Origin: Devosia limi DSM 17137
Lineage (GTDB): Bacteria > Pseudomonadota > Alphaproteobacteria > Rhizobiales > Devosiaceae
NCBI RefSeq assembly: GCF_900128975.1
Contig: NZ_FQVC01000001.1
Location: 1-64,000 of the forward strand
DNA length: 64,000 nucleotides
Direction: 5' to 3'
The notes under the pieces were generated by a model. That model searched no databases. It was not told where the DNA came from and saw nothing but the letters and a program-made list of their open reading frames with translations. The translations under genes and the position numbers were made by a program. Each line of letters opens with the position of its first letter. Positions within the stretch are counted from its first letter, which is position 1. Below are positions 35,236-43,736 of this stretch, piece by piece.

Positions 35236-36096
35236 CTAAGACGGATCGAGAAGCCCGGTGAGGCGTTCGCTGAGGGACCAGAGCTGGTCCTGGCTGGCTT
35301 CGTCATAGGCGGCTTCGTTGGCCCGCCTGGGTTTGGTGCGGTCGAAATAGATTCCGTTGGTTTCAGTGAGCGCCGGATCGGTGGCGAGGCGGGCGATGTA
35401 GGAGCCAGCGCGTTCGGGCGATGTCATGAACAGGCGACCGGTGGCGGCGAGAAGCCATTGCATGGGCGCGGGATTGTGCCGGAAGATATCGGTGCGGACG
35501 AATCCGGGGGCCAGGCAATTGGCGGTGATACCGGTTCCCTCCAGCCGGCGGGCCAGAGCGAGGGTGAATTGCACATTGGCGAACTTTGTCTGGCCATAAA
35601 CCTGCCAGCCATCGTAGCCCCGCTCACGGTTGTAGTCGTCGCGTTCGAACGGGATCTGCATGGCGGACGCCGTCAGCACGACGCGCGCATGGTTGCCCGC
35701 CCCTGCGGCGTGGGCCTGGAGGGCGCCAAACAGCAGGTGGGTCAGCAGGAACGGCGACAGGCAATTGACCGCTAAGGTACGTTCAATGCCTTCGCGGGTA
35801 AGGCGACGCTCGGCAAAATGGGCACCGGCATTGCCGATGAAGCCGGCAATACGGGGATAGCGCTCAAGGATGCGACCCGCTGCGGCTCGGGTTTCGGCCA
35901 TAGAGGACAGATCGGCGGTCTCGATCTCCACCGCACGATTGCCCGATAGCTGGACAATTTCGGCATGGGCATCGCGCCCTTTCTGTCCCTCCCGCACCAG
36001 GATGATCAGCGGCAGTCCGGCGTCGGCAAGTTGTCGTGCGGCCGCCTTACCCATGCCGCCTGAGGCACCGGTGATGACTATTGGCGCTGTGGGCAT
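35236..36096 (-). CDS. short-chain dehydrogenase/reductase
   Basis: This 286-residue Rossmann protein has the cofactor motif TGASGGMG, then GNAGAHFAERR near residue 85 and the active-site Tyr/Lys in VYGQTKFANV. It belongs to the retinol-dehydrogenase/WWOX-like long-tailed SDR group, often called protochlorophyllide-reductase-like, with no chlorophyll link implied. The substrate is unknown. An ATG at 36123 would add 9 residues; the chosen ATG puts the start 7 residues before the first strand, as usual, but neither has a clear ribosome binding site. Confidence 0.82.
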   Translation of the reverse strand: MPTAPIVITGASGGMGKAAARQLADAGLPLIILVREGQKGRDAHAEIVQLSGNRAVEIETADLSSMAETRAAAGRILERYPRIAGFIGNAGAHFAERRLTREGIERTLAVNCLSPFLLTHLLFGALQAHAAGAGNHARVVLTASAMQIPFERDDYNRERGYDGWQVYGQTKFANVQFTLALARRLEGTGITANCLAPGFVRTDIFRHNPAPMQWLLAATGRLFMTSPERAGSYIARLATDPALTETNGIYFDRTKPRRANEAAYDEASQDQLWSLSERLTGLLDPS

Positions 36097-36319
36097 GGGG
36101 GAACTTTCGGAACGGACAGTCATGCAGCAGAGATGGTGCAGCTCCGGGGATATAAAAAGACTGCCCGGAGACGATTTCCCGGCAGGACCTCACCGCGTGC
36201 TGTTCGACGGCAGTGTTTCGGGCAGATAGCGGTAACGACTCCGGAGGCCTGCCGACGGCTTGAGCCGGTGGTGTGGGCTGCTGCGACAATGGCGACCCGG
36301 AGGGACAGCTGAAACAAGA

Positions 36320-36347
36320 AAAGCCCGCGGAGATTGCCGCGGGCTTT
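36320..36347 (-). terminator. intrinsic terminator of the DEAD-box helicase gene
   Basis: AAAGCCCGCGG (36320-36330) and CCGCGGGCTTT (36337-36347) make a perfect 11-bp stem, followed on the minus strand by TCTTGTTT. It lies 63 bases past the helicase stop. A family B repeat at 36369-36392 precedes it. Confidence 0.88.
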
Positions 36348-36368
36348 GTTATTGGTCTGTGTACCTGG

Positions 36369-36392
36369 CACGCGGATCAGGTCCGCGGGCGG
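36369..36392 (+). repeat. palindromic repeat, family B
   Basis: CGCGGATCAGGTCCGCG, flanked by GGCA and GGCGG, matches the family B design of two GC arms around a TCAAG-like loop. It lies between the helicase stop and its terminator. Confidence 0.55.
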
Positions 36393-36409
36393 CGCTCAAG
36401 GATGGGACG

Positions 36410-38380
36410 TTAGACCTGCGGCTTGCGCTTGGCCTTGTGGTCCTTGTCCTTGGGCTTGTAGGTCTTCTTGGCGCCGTCGGCACCTTCGGTGGCCTTACCA
36501 GCCCATTTTGGCTTGCCCTTGTCCTTGGCGGCAGCCGCCTTGGGAGCGCGGGGCTTGTCGTGGTCGACCTTGGCCGGACGTGGCTTGTCGAAATCAGCGC
36601 GGGCATGCTCGGGGCGCGGAGCGGCCGGGTCGTAGCGGGTGGCGCGATCAGCGCGCTCGGGGCGTGGTGCATTGGGGTCGTAGCGCTCGATCGGCCCTTC
36701 CGGGCGGCGCGGCGACTTAGGGAAGGTGCGGGTCGGAGCATCGCCGACACCCTCGATGGACGAGATGGTCACGCCGCGTTCGCCCGAGCCGTTTTTCTCG
36801 ATGGACTTGGCGAAGGCGTCGGCCTTGGGGGCCGCGACTTCGAAATGGCTTTCGGTATCGAAGATGCGGATCGAGCCGATGGCGGTCTTGGTGACATTGC
36901 CGGCCTTGCACAGCATGGGCAGCAGCCAGCGCGGCTCGGCCTTGTGCTTGCGGCCAACGGAGACCTTGAACCAGGTGCCGCCTTCGAAGCGCTCGCGAAC
37001 ACGCGGGTCGCTATCGCCCGGCTTGCCCATCTGGGCGCTGTCCGACAGATCCTCTGGCGCCGGACGGGCAGCCAGCTGCTGGCGCAGATAGGCAGCGGCG
37101 ATGGCTTCCGGGGTGTAGCGCGACAGCAGTTCGGCCACGAATGCGGCTTCTTCCTCACTGATTTCCTTGGTGAGATCAGGAGCAGTCAGGATGCTTTCGC
37201 GATAGCGGGCTTCGATATCGGTGCTGGATGGCGGCGCCATGTTCTGGACGTCGAGCTTGGCCATCTTGAGGGTGCGCTGCACGGCATTGCGGCGGTGCAT
37301 CGGCACGATCAGGACGCAGGTGCCCTTGCGCCCTGCCCGGCCGGTACGGCCCGATCGGTGCAGAAGAGTGTCGGGATTGGTCGGCATGTCGGCGTGGATG
37401 ACCAGATCCAGATTGGGCAGATCGATACCGCGGGCGGCCACGTCCGTGGCGACGCAGATGCGGGCACGACCATCGCGCATGGACTGCAGCGCATTAGTGC
37501 GCTCGGCCTGCGACAGCTCGCCCGACAGGGTAACAACGTCGAAGCCGCGATTATGCAGGCGGGCCGACAGGTGCTTGACGCCTTCACGGGTCGAGGCGAA
37601 GACGATGGTATTGGCGCTATCGAAATAGAGCAGCGTGTTGATGATGGCGTTTTCGCGCTCGGCAGCGGGCACCAGCATCAGCTTGTACTCGATATCGGCA
37701 TGCTGTTCGGCCGAATTGGTGGCCGAGATGCGCAGCGCGTCATGCTGGAAAGTCTTGGCCAGCTGGGCGATCGGCTTTGGCACTGTCGCGGAGAACAGCA
37801 GCGTGCGGCGATCTTCGGGAGCGGCGTCGAGAATGAACTCAAGGTCCTCGCGGAAGCCCAGATCGAGCATCTCGTCGGCCTCGTCGAGGACGACGGCGCG
37901 CAGCGCCGACATATCGAGCACCCCCTTGGTGATGTGGTCACGCAGACGGCCTGGGGTGCCGACGACGATATGGGCGCCACGTTCGAGCGCGCGACGCTCG
38001 GTGCGCACATCCATGCCGCCAACGCAGGACGCGGTCTTGGCGCCGGCTTCGGCGTAGAGCCAATCGAGTTCACGCTGCACCTGCAGGGCGAGTTCGCGGG
38101 TCGGGGCGATGATCAGCGCCATCGGGGCGCCAACCGAGGTGAAGCGTTCTTCATCGCCGAGCAGTGTCGGCGCGATGGCCATGCCGAAAGCGACGGTCTT
38201 GCCGGAGCCGGTCTGGGCAGAGACCAGGAGGTCGCGGCCAGCGGCTTCGTCAGCAATGACGGCGCTCTGCACGGCAGTCAGCGTCTCATAGCCCTTGGCG
38301 GCCAGGGCGCGTGCGAGTGGAGCAATAATGGTTTCAGGTAGGGTCAAGGCGAAACTTTCCGATGGGGACAAAACCCCCAT
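36410..38380 (-). CDS. DEAD-box ATP-dependent RNA helicase with DbpA-type RNA-binding domain
   Basis: This 656-residue helicase has motif I AQTGSGKT near residue 48, motif II VLDEADEMLDLGF, motif III SAT and motif VI HRSGRTGRAGRKG. A DbpA-like RNA-binding domain (about 455-540) follows, then a long low-complexity Lys/Arg/Pro tail (about 555-656). Such proteins unwind rRNA during large-subunit assembly and aid cold adaptation. The ATG at 38378-38380 has GAGAGGG 5 bases upstream; a longer frame to 38479 covers a terminator and is rejected. The product is close to DbpA/CsdA types but cannot be named with certainty. Confidence 0.92.
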   Translation of the reverse strand: MGVLSPSESFALTLPETIIAPLARALAAKGYETLTAVQSAVIADEAAGRDLLVSAQTGSGKTVAFGMAIAPTLLGDEERFTSVGAPMALIIAPTRELALQVQRELDWLYAEAGAKTASCVGGMDVRTERRALERGAHIVVGTPGRLRDHITKGVLDMSALRAVVLDEADEMLDLGFREDLEFILDAAPEDRRTLLFSATVPKPIAQLAKTFQHDALRISATNSAEQHADIEYKLMLVPAAERENAIINTLLYFDSANTIVFASTREGVKHLSARLHNRGFDVVTLSGELSQAERTNALQSMRDGRARICVATDVAARGIDLPNLDLVIHADMPTNPDTLLHRSGRTGRAGRKGTCVLIVPMHRRNAVQRTLKMAKLDVQNMAPPSSTDIEARYRESILTAPDLTKEISEEEAAFVAELLSRYTPEAIAAAYLRQQLAARPAPEDLSDSAQMGKPGDSDPRVRERFEGGTWFKVSVGRKHKAEPRWLLPMLCKAGNVTKTAIGSIRIFDTESHFEVAAPKADAFAKSIEKNGSGERGVTISSIEGVGDAPTRTFPKSPRRPEGPIERYDPNAPRPERADRATRYDPAAPRPEHARADFDKPRPAKVDHDKPRAPKAAAAKDKGKPKWAGKATEGADGAKKTYKPKDKDHKAKRKPQV

Positions 38381-38453
38381 CCAGCCCTCTCCCCTCAGAC
38401 GGAGGCAGCTCAGGAGTTTCGTGATTGAGTGCCTTATAGCACAAACAAGCAAA

Positions 38454-38476
38454 AAGGCCGCCCGGCGGGCGGCCTT
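38454..38476 (-). terminator. intrinsic terminator of ndk
   Basis: AAGGCCGCCC (38454-38463) and GGGCGGCCTT (38467-38476) form a 10-bp stem with a 3-base loop, followed on the minus strand by TTTGCTTGTTTG. It ends the ndk transcript 38 bases beyond the stop. Confidence 0.9.
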
Positions 38477-38514
38477 CACAATGATGTCGCTTCGGAGGTC
38501 CGAAGCGTCAGGCT

Positions 38515-38937
38515 TTAGCCAACGATTTCGTCGTCGTTGAAGAAGAACTTGATTTCTTCGGCAGCGGTCTCGGGAGCGTCCGAACCGTGAACCGAGTTTT
38601 CGCCGATCGAGAGGGCGAATTCCTTGCGGATGGTGCCGTCAGCAGCGTTGGCTGGGTTGGTCGCGCCCATGACTTCGCGGTTCTTCAGGATGGCGCCTTC
38701 GCCTTCCAGGACCTGAACGACGACTGGCGATGCGATCATCTGCTCGACCAGCTCGCCGAAGAAGGGGCGGTCCTTATGGACGCCGTAGAAGCCTTCGGCC
38801 TGAGCGCGGGTCATGTGGATCTTCTTGAGCGCGATGGGGCGCAGACCGGCTTCCTCGAACTTGGCAATGATCTTGCCGATCAGGTTGCGGCGGACTGCGT
38901 CGGGCTTAATGATGGAAAAGGTGCGCTCGAGAGCCAT
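38515..38937 (-). CDS. ndk: nucleoside diphosphate kinase
   Basis: This 140-residue enzyme moves the gamma phosphate of ATP to other nucleoside diphosphates through a phosphohistidine. The start [21 protein letters not shown] is canonical, and the catalytic His lies in [12 protein letters not shown] near residue 117. Length is normal (about 140). Monocistronic, with its own terminator; the 298 bases up to the divergent ABC-F gene hold the two promoters and no other gene I can support. Confidence 0.97.
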   Translation of the reverse strand: MALERTFSIIKPDAVRRNLIGKIIAKFEEAGLRPIALKKIHMTRAQAEGFYGVHKDRPFFGELVEQMIASPVVVQVLEGEGAILKNREVMGATNPANAADGTIRKEFALSIGENSVHGSDAPETAAEEIKFFFNDDEIVG

Positions 38938-39235
38938 TTATCTGGTCCTTGAATCTTGAGATTGGTCTGGAATGGTGGGGCCTTGTAGCGGGAGACTGCG
39001 ACACAGGCAAGACGGGCATTTCAGCGACATGGTGCCACGACCCGCTGGCCAGACAGGCCGGCGATGCGGTCGACAGCCCTTACAAAGCGAGCGCGCTGGA
39101 AGCTGCCATGTGCCCGCAGCGGTTGCCATTGGGCCCACTTGCCACTATCCAGCAGCATCACAGCCGTGTTGGCGCGCTGCCCGTTGTTCTGCCGCGCCCA
39201 GGCCCCTTGTTTTCCTCGTTTCAGATCGCCGCGCC

Positions 39236-41119
39236 ATGTTGACCATCAATAACCTCACCTATCGTATTCAGGGCCGCGAGCTTTTCGAAGACGCGTCCGT
39301 CACCTTGCCGACCGGCTCGAAGACCGGCTTCGTCGGCAAGAACGGCACCGGCAAGACCACGCTGTTTCACCTGATCCAGGGCCATCTCGCACCCGACGCC
39401 GGTGCAATCGACCTGGTTCGGAAGGCGCGTATCGGCGCGGTGGCGCAGGAGGCGCCGGCCGGCAATGAGACTGTGATCGAAGTGGTGATGGCTGCCGACA
39501 AGGAGCGCACCGCGCTGATGGCGGAAGCCGAGACCGCAACCGATCCCGACCGGATTGGCGAGATCTATATCCGCCTCGCCGACATCGATGCGCATACGGC
39601 AGAGGCACGCGCCTCGTCCATTCTCAAGGGCCTGGGCTTCGAGACCGACCGACAGAATTCGCCGACACATGAATTGTCCGGCGGCTGGCGCATGCGCGTG
39701 GCGCTGGCTGGTGTGCTGTTCAGCCAACCCGACCTGCTGCTGCTGGACGAGCCGACCAACTATCTCGATCTGGAAGGCACGCTGTGGCTGGAAAAGTATC
39801 TCGCCACCTACCCCTACACCGTGTTCATGATCAGCCATGATCGTGACCTGCTCAACAAGTCTGTCAGCTCGATCATCCATCTCGAGCATCGCAAGCTGAC
39901 CTTCTACAAGGGCAATTACGACACGTTCGAATCCACCCGCCGTATGCAGATGGAGCTGAACAACAAGAGCCGCGAGAAGTCGCTGGAACAGGCTGCGCAT
40001 ATGCAGAAGTTCGTCGACCGGTTCCGCGCCTCCGCCACCAAGGCCAAGCAGGCCCAGGCGCGCATCAAGATGATCGAAAAGCTGAAGCCGCCGGCAGCGA
40101 TGTTCGACGAATATTCGGCACCCTTCACCTTCCAGCAGCCCAAGGCTGAAGCAGCGACCCCGATGATCACGCTGGATGGCGTATCGGCGGGCTATGGTGA
40201 CAAGACCATCCTGCGCAACATCAATATGCGTATCGACCCGGAAGACCGCATCGCGCTGATCGGCGTCAACGGCAACGGCAAGTCGACCTTTGCCAAGCTG
40301 CTGGCCGGCGACATCAAGCCGATGGGCGGCACTTTCAACAAAGGCAAGAAGCTGGAGATTGCGCACTTTGCGCAGCACCAGATGGACAAGCTCAAGCCCG
40401 AATGGACGCCATTCGAGCATGTGGTCGAGATGATGCCGACCGACAGCGAAGCCAAGCGCCGGTCGCGGTTGAGCCAGATGGGCCTGACCAAGTCGCGCAT
40501 GGATACGCTGGCGAAGAACCTCTCGGGTGGTGAACGCGCGCGCCTGCTGATGGGCCTCATTACCTTCAATGGCCCGGGGATGATGATCCTCGACGAACCG
40601 ACCAACCATCTGGATATCGATAGCCGCGATGCGCTGGTGCATGCGCTCAACGATTATGAAGGCGCCGTGCTGATCATCAGCCACGACCGCCACCTGGTCG
40701 AGGCGACCTGCGATACGCTGTGGATCGCCGAGGGCGGCACGATCAAGGTGCTGGACGAGGATTTGGACAGCTATCAGCGCTCGATCACCGGCGGCAAGGA
40801 AGGTCGCAGTGGTGGTGGCGGCGGTGGCTCGATGAGCAAGGATGAGCGCAAGGCGGCCAAGGCCGAGGCCGCAGCACGCCGGGCCGAGATCGCTCCGCTC
40901 AAGGCCTCGATCAAGGACGCCGAGACCAAAATCACGCGGCTCAAGAACGAGATCGCCAAGATCGACGCACAGCTGGACGATCCCAAGATCTACAACGGCC
41001 CGGCCGACAAGATGATCGCTCTGGGCAAGGACAAGGCGCGGTTCTCAGCCGACCTTGAAGCGACCGAAGAAAGCTGGCTGGCGCTGAGCGCCGAGCTGGA
41101 AGCGACCGAACGCGCATGA
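39236..41119 (+). CDS. ABC-F family ATPase (ribosome-associated, Uup/YheS-like)
   Basis: This 627-residue soluble protein has two ABC domains and no membrane segment. Domain 1 has GKNGTGKTTL (near 33), LSGGWRMRVALAG and LLLDEPTNYLD; domain 2 has GVNGNGKSTF, LSGGERARLLMG and ILDEPTNHLD. Between them is the P-site tRNA-interaction motif region (NNKSREKSLEQAAHMQKFVDRF). A C-terminal coiled coil (about 550-627) follows a glycine-rich linker. ABC-F proteins act on the ribosomal E-site. The ATG at 39236 fits the family start MLTINNLTYRIQGRELF; earlier in-frame codons are upstream DNA. Confidence 0.93.
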   Translation: MLTINNLTYRIQGRELFEDASVTLPTGSKTGFVGKNGTGKTTLFHLIQGHLAPDAGAIDLVRKARIGAVAQEAPAGNETVIEVVMAADKERTALMAEAETATDPDRIGEIYIRLADIDAHTAEARASSILKGLGFETDRQNSPTHELSGGWRMRVALAGVLFSQPDLLLLDEPTNYLDLEGTLWLEKYLATYPYTVFMISHDRDLLNKSVSSIIHLEHRKLTFYKGNYDTFESTRRMQMELNNKSREKSLEQAAHMQKFVDRFRASATKAKQAQARIKMIEKLKPPAAMFDEYSAPFTFQQPKAEAATPMITLDGVSAGYGDKTILRNINMRIDPEDRIALIGVNGNGKSTFAKLLAGDIKPMGGTFNKGKKLEIAHFAQHQMDKLKPEWTPFEHVVEMMPTDSEAKRRSRLSQMGLTKSRMDTLAKNLSGGERARLLMGLITFNGPGMMILDEPTNHLDIDSRDALVHALNDYEGAVLIISHDRHLVEATCDTLWIAEGGTIKVLDEDLDSYQRSITGGKEGRSGGGGGGSMSKDERKAAKAEAAARRAEIAPLKASIKDAETKITRLKNEIAKIDAQLDDPKIYNGPADKMIALGKDKARFSADLEATEESWLALSAELEATERA

Positions 41120-41547
41120 GTGCGATGAGCGCACAGGACGTTATCAACACCCTCGGCATGGCACGCCATCCCGAGGGTGGCTGGTATGTGCGCACGTTCG
41201 AGGACCCGATCCAGATCGATGGACGGGCGCAATCGACAGCGATCTACTACCTGCTCGAAGCCGGCGATGCGTCGCACTGGCACCGAGTGGACGCGGTCGA
41301 GATGTGGCACTGGTATGCAGGAGCGCCGCTGCAACTGCGGATCTCGGACGGCAAGAGTGTCAAGCTGCACCTGCTGGGCGCCGATATTGCTGCCGGGCAG
41401 CGGCCGCAGGCCGTGGTGCCGCGCCATGCCTGGCAGGCGGCGACCAGCACGGGCGGGTGGACGCTGGTGGGCTGCACGGTGACGCCGGGCTTCCTGTTTT
41501 CGGGATTTGAGCTGGCCGCGCCGGACTGGGCCCCAAGGGCCGATTAA
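41116..41547 (+). CDS. cupin-domain protein (DUF985 family)
   Basis: This 143-residue protein carries the DUF985 cupin fold: LGMARHPEGGWYVRTFED, ASHWHRVDAVEMWHWYAGAP (residues about 55-74) and the C-terminal strand TLVGCTVTPGFLFSGFEL. The HWH and E residues are a probable metal or ligand site. The biochemical role of the family is not settled. Translation overlaps the ABC-F stop (ATGA), so it is coupled to that gene. Confidence 0.9.
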   Translation: MSAMSAQDVINTLGMARHPEGGWYVRTFEDPIQIDGRAQSTAIYYLLEAGDASHWHRVDAVEMWHWYAGAPLQLRISDGKSVKLHLLGADIAAGQRPQAVVPRHAWQAATSTGGWTLVGCTVTPGFLFSGFELAAPDWAPRAD

Positions 41548-41625
41548 CCTGCAACGGCAAGGTGAATTGACACCGGCGGGGTCATAAAGTCTGCTGGCGG
41601 CACGAGTGAGTTACGAGAGTTAGTC

Positions 41626-42492
41626 ATGCGCGCGTGGGGCACCAGTTTTCTGCTGGCACTATTGGTGCTGACACTGGCCGTGGGCGGCGTCGAAGCCAAG
41701 GACCCCAACAAGAAGCGCAATGCCGAAGCCCTGCGCTTTGCCGCCAATAACAGCCTGTTCGTGCTCTACCATGAAGTGGCGCACCTGCTGGTGGACCAGC
41801 TGCAATTGCCGGTTCTGGGCAAGGAAGAAGACGCGGCCGACAATTTCGCCACCTGGATGCTGCTCAACAAGGGCACTCCCGAGGCTAACCGGGCGCTGGC
41901 CGATGCGGCCAATGGCTGGGTGCTGTCGGGCATCGCCTATAACCGCGAACCGGACGACAGCGACTATTACGCGGCCCACAGTCTCGACCGGCAGCGCGCC
42001 TTTCAGATCGTCTGCCTGATGGTGGGCAGCGACGACCGCGCCTTCAAGCCGATTGCCAATGAATATGCGCTGGATCGCGACCGGCAGGACAGCTGCCACT
42101 GGGATTATGCGCTGATCGACCGGAGCCTCAAGGGGTTGATCGGCGCGCGCGCTGCCAAGAACAATAAGGTCGGAACCGAGGTCGAGGTAACCTATCACGA
42201 TGTTTCCGGCCGGCTGAAATCAGCAGCGGACGCGTTTCGGGCCAGCGGCGTGTTTGATCAGGTGGCGCAAGACCTGCGGAGCAAATTCATCATCAAGACT
42301 CCGGTGGCGTTCAGCGCCAAGCGCTGTGGCGAGGCCAATGCGTTTTATGACGCCGATACGGTCGAAGTCATCTTCTGCTACGAGCTGATGCAGGATTACC
42401 TGGACCTTCATGCCAGCGGTATCGCCAATTCGGCGGCGCCGGCACTGCCGCGCCCAGCTGGTTCGGGACGCGCCAGTTCAGCCCCCAGTTGA
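41626..42492 (+). CDS. exported DUF4344 putative metallopeptidase
   Basis: This 288-residue protein has a signal peptide (residues about 1-24, ending GVEA) and the zinc motif HEVAHLL (near residue 50), followed about 16 residues on by KEEDAADNFATWMLL, where Glu/Asp could be the third ligand, as in the DUF4344 family. Two pairs of Cys in the C-terminal half (SCHWDY and ARRCGEA-like FSAKRCGEA) may form disulfides. The substrate is unknown. A second HE-like site is absent. It follows the cupin gene by 78 bases with its own ribosome binding site. Confidence 0.85.
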   Translation: MRAWGTSFLLALLVLTLAVGGVEAKDPNKKRNAEALRFAANNSLFVLYHEVAHLLVDQLQLPVLGKEEDAADNFATWMLLNKGTPEANRALADAANGWVLSGIAYNREPDDSDYYAAHSLDRQRAFQIVCLMVGSDDRAFKPIANEYALDRDRQDSCHWDYALIDRSLKGLIGARAAKNNKVGTEVEVTYHDVSGRLKSAADAFRASGVFDQVAQDLRSKFIIKTPVAFSAKRCGEANAFYDADTVEVIFCYELMQDYLDLHASGIANSAAPALPRPAGSGRASSAPS

Positions 42493-42607
42493 TCCCAGCT
42501 GCCAGGCGAAAACGCGATTCACTTGCTACGCGCCGGCGGTCGAGATTCTCGCGCTTGCTGTCACTGACTGTCTAGGCGTGAGCGAAGTGTAGCGCCCTGC
42601 CCCCTCC

Positions 42608-43225
42608 TTAGCTGAAGCCGACATAGCGACCTGGACGGTGATTAAGGGCAATGATGAGATTGAGCACCATAGCGCCAACCAGCGAATAGACCACCCGATC
42701 AAAGGGCAGGACGAAGAAGGCAGCGAAGAGGATGACGCCGTCGACGCAGAGCTGAAAGATGCCTGCCCGAATGCCGAAATTGTCCTGCAGGAACAGCGCC
42801 AGGATGTTGATACCGCCAACGCTGGCGCGGTGGCGGAACAGCGAGAGAATGCCGAGCCCCATCATGCCGCCGCCGACAATGGCTGCGAATAGCGGGTTGA
42901 TGCCGGAGATATCGAGCCAGGTGGGAATGGCTGCAGTGAAATAGGACACCAGCAGCACGCAAATGAAGGTCTTCAGTGCAAACAGCCACCCCATGCGCAG
43001 CACCGCCAGCACATAGAATGGCAGGTTGATGACGAAGAACAGCACGCCAAAGCTGATGCCGGTGCCATATTGCAGCAACAGCGCCAGACCGGCAGTGCTG
43101 CCGGTGGCGAGCGTGACTTCCGAATAGAACACGATGCCGAGCGCCACCAGCATGGTGCCGATGAGCATGGCAAACAGATCCTCGGGCAGTTTGTGGCGGC
43201 TGGGCGTCGAAAGATCTGGCGTCAT
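42608..43225 (-). CDS. YitT/YczE-type integral membrane protein
   Basis: This 205-residue protein has about five membrane helices and the family pattern: FYSEVTLATGSTAGLALLLQ (residues about 33-52), NPLFAAIVGGGMMGLG, and RHRASVGGINILALFLQDNFG, which matches the glycine-rich loop of DUF161/YitT proteins. Function is not known. It starts 7 bases after holC and so is probably cotranscribed with it. Confidence 0.85.
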   Translation of the reverse strand: MTPDLSTPSRHKLPEDLFAMLIGTMLVALGIVFYSEVTLATGSTAGLALLLQYGTGISFGVLFFVINLPFYVLAVLRMGWLFALKTFICVLLVSYFTAAIPTWLDISGINPLFAAIVGGGMMGLGILSLFRHRASVGGINILALFLQDNFGIRAGIFQLCVDGVILFAAFFVLPFDRVVYSLVGAMVLNLIIALNHRPGRYVGFS

Positions 43226-43232
43226 CGCGCGA

Positions 43233-43679
43233 TCATGCCTTCTTGAGCCAACGTCCGTTGGAATCCTGCTGCCAATACGTCACGGCATTGCCATCGCGCA
43301 GACTCTTCCAGGCAAGGCGGGCCGCGGCGACCGCATCCGGATCGTGCCCGGAGAACATGAAAACGATGCGCTCATAGCCATCGGCGGATTGCGGCACGGC
43401 GCCATCGGCAAAGAACCGCACGGCAGCGCCGTTCGGATTGTCGTTGCCGGTGGTTATGAGGATCGGCTGGTGCTGGTCGGCTTCATCGCCGGCCAGACCA
43501 TGGGCGAGAAAGCTATCGTCCCGGTAGGTCCAGAGATGGGCATCGAGCGCTTCGGCGCGCTCGGTGCTCCCCACCTCGATCACGGCACGCCAGCCCCGCT
43601 CCAGCGTCTTCTCGAGCAATTGCGGGATGACCGCTTCGAGGGGGCGCTGTTCGAGGTGATAAAAAAGGACGTCGGCCAA
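43233..43679 (-). CDS. holC: DNA polymerase III chi subunit
   Basis: This 148-residue protein has the HolC pattern MADVLFYHLEQRPLEAVIPQ, then ALDAHLWTYRDDSFLAHG and ERIVFMFSGHD, and the end motif RLAWKSLRDGNAVTYWQQ. Chi links the clamp loader to SSB. It lies 57 bases downstream of pepA, an order found in many proteobacteria (pepA-holC), and 7 bases upstream of yitT. Length is normal (about 145). Confidence 0.94.
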   Translation of the reverse strand: MADVLFYHLEQRPLEAVIPQLLEKTLERGWRAVIEVGSTERAEALDAHLWTYRDDSFLAHGLAGDEADQHQPILITTGNDNPNGAAVRFFADGAVPQSADGYERIVFMFSGHDPDAVAAARLAWKSLRDGNAVTYWQQDSNGRWLKKA

Positions 43680-43736
43680 GGGCAGCTCCGGTGGTCGCAG
43701 ACCCTATCGGGACAGGGTCTGCTGGTTTCGCCGAAC

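Noticed and set aside
36260..38341. A 693-codon plus-strand frame opposite the DEAD-box helicase
   Set aside because: Antisense to clear helicase motifs I, II, III and VI; no start region and no recognisable protein.
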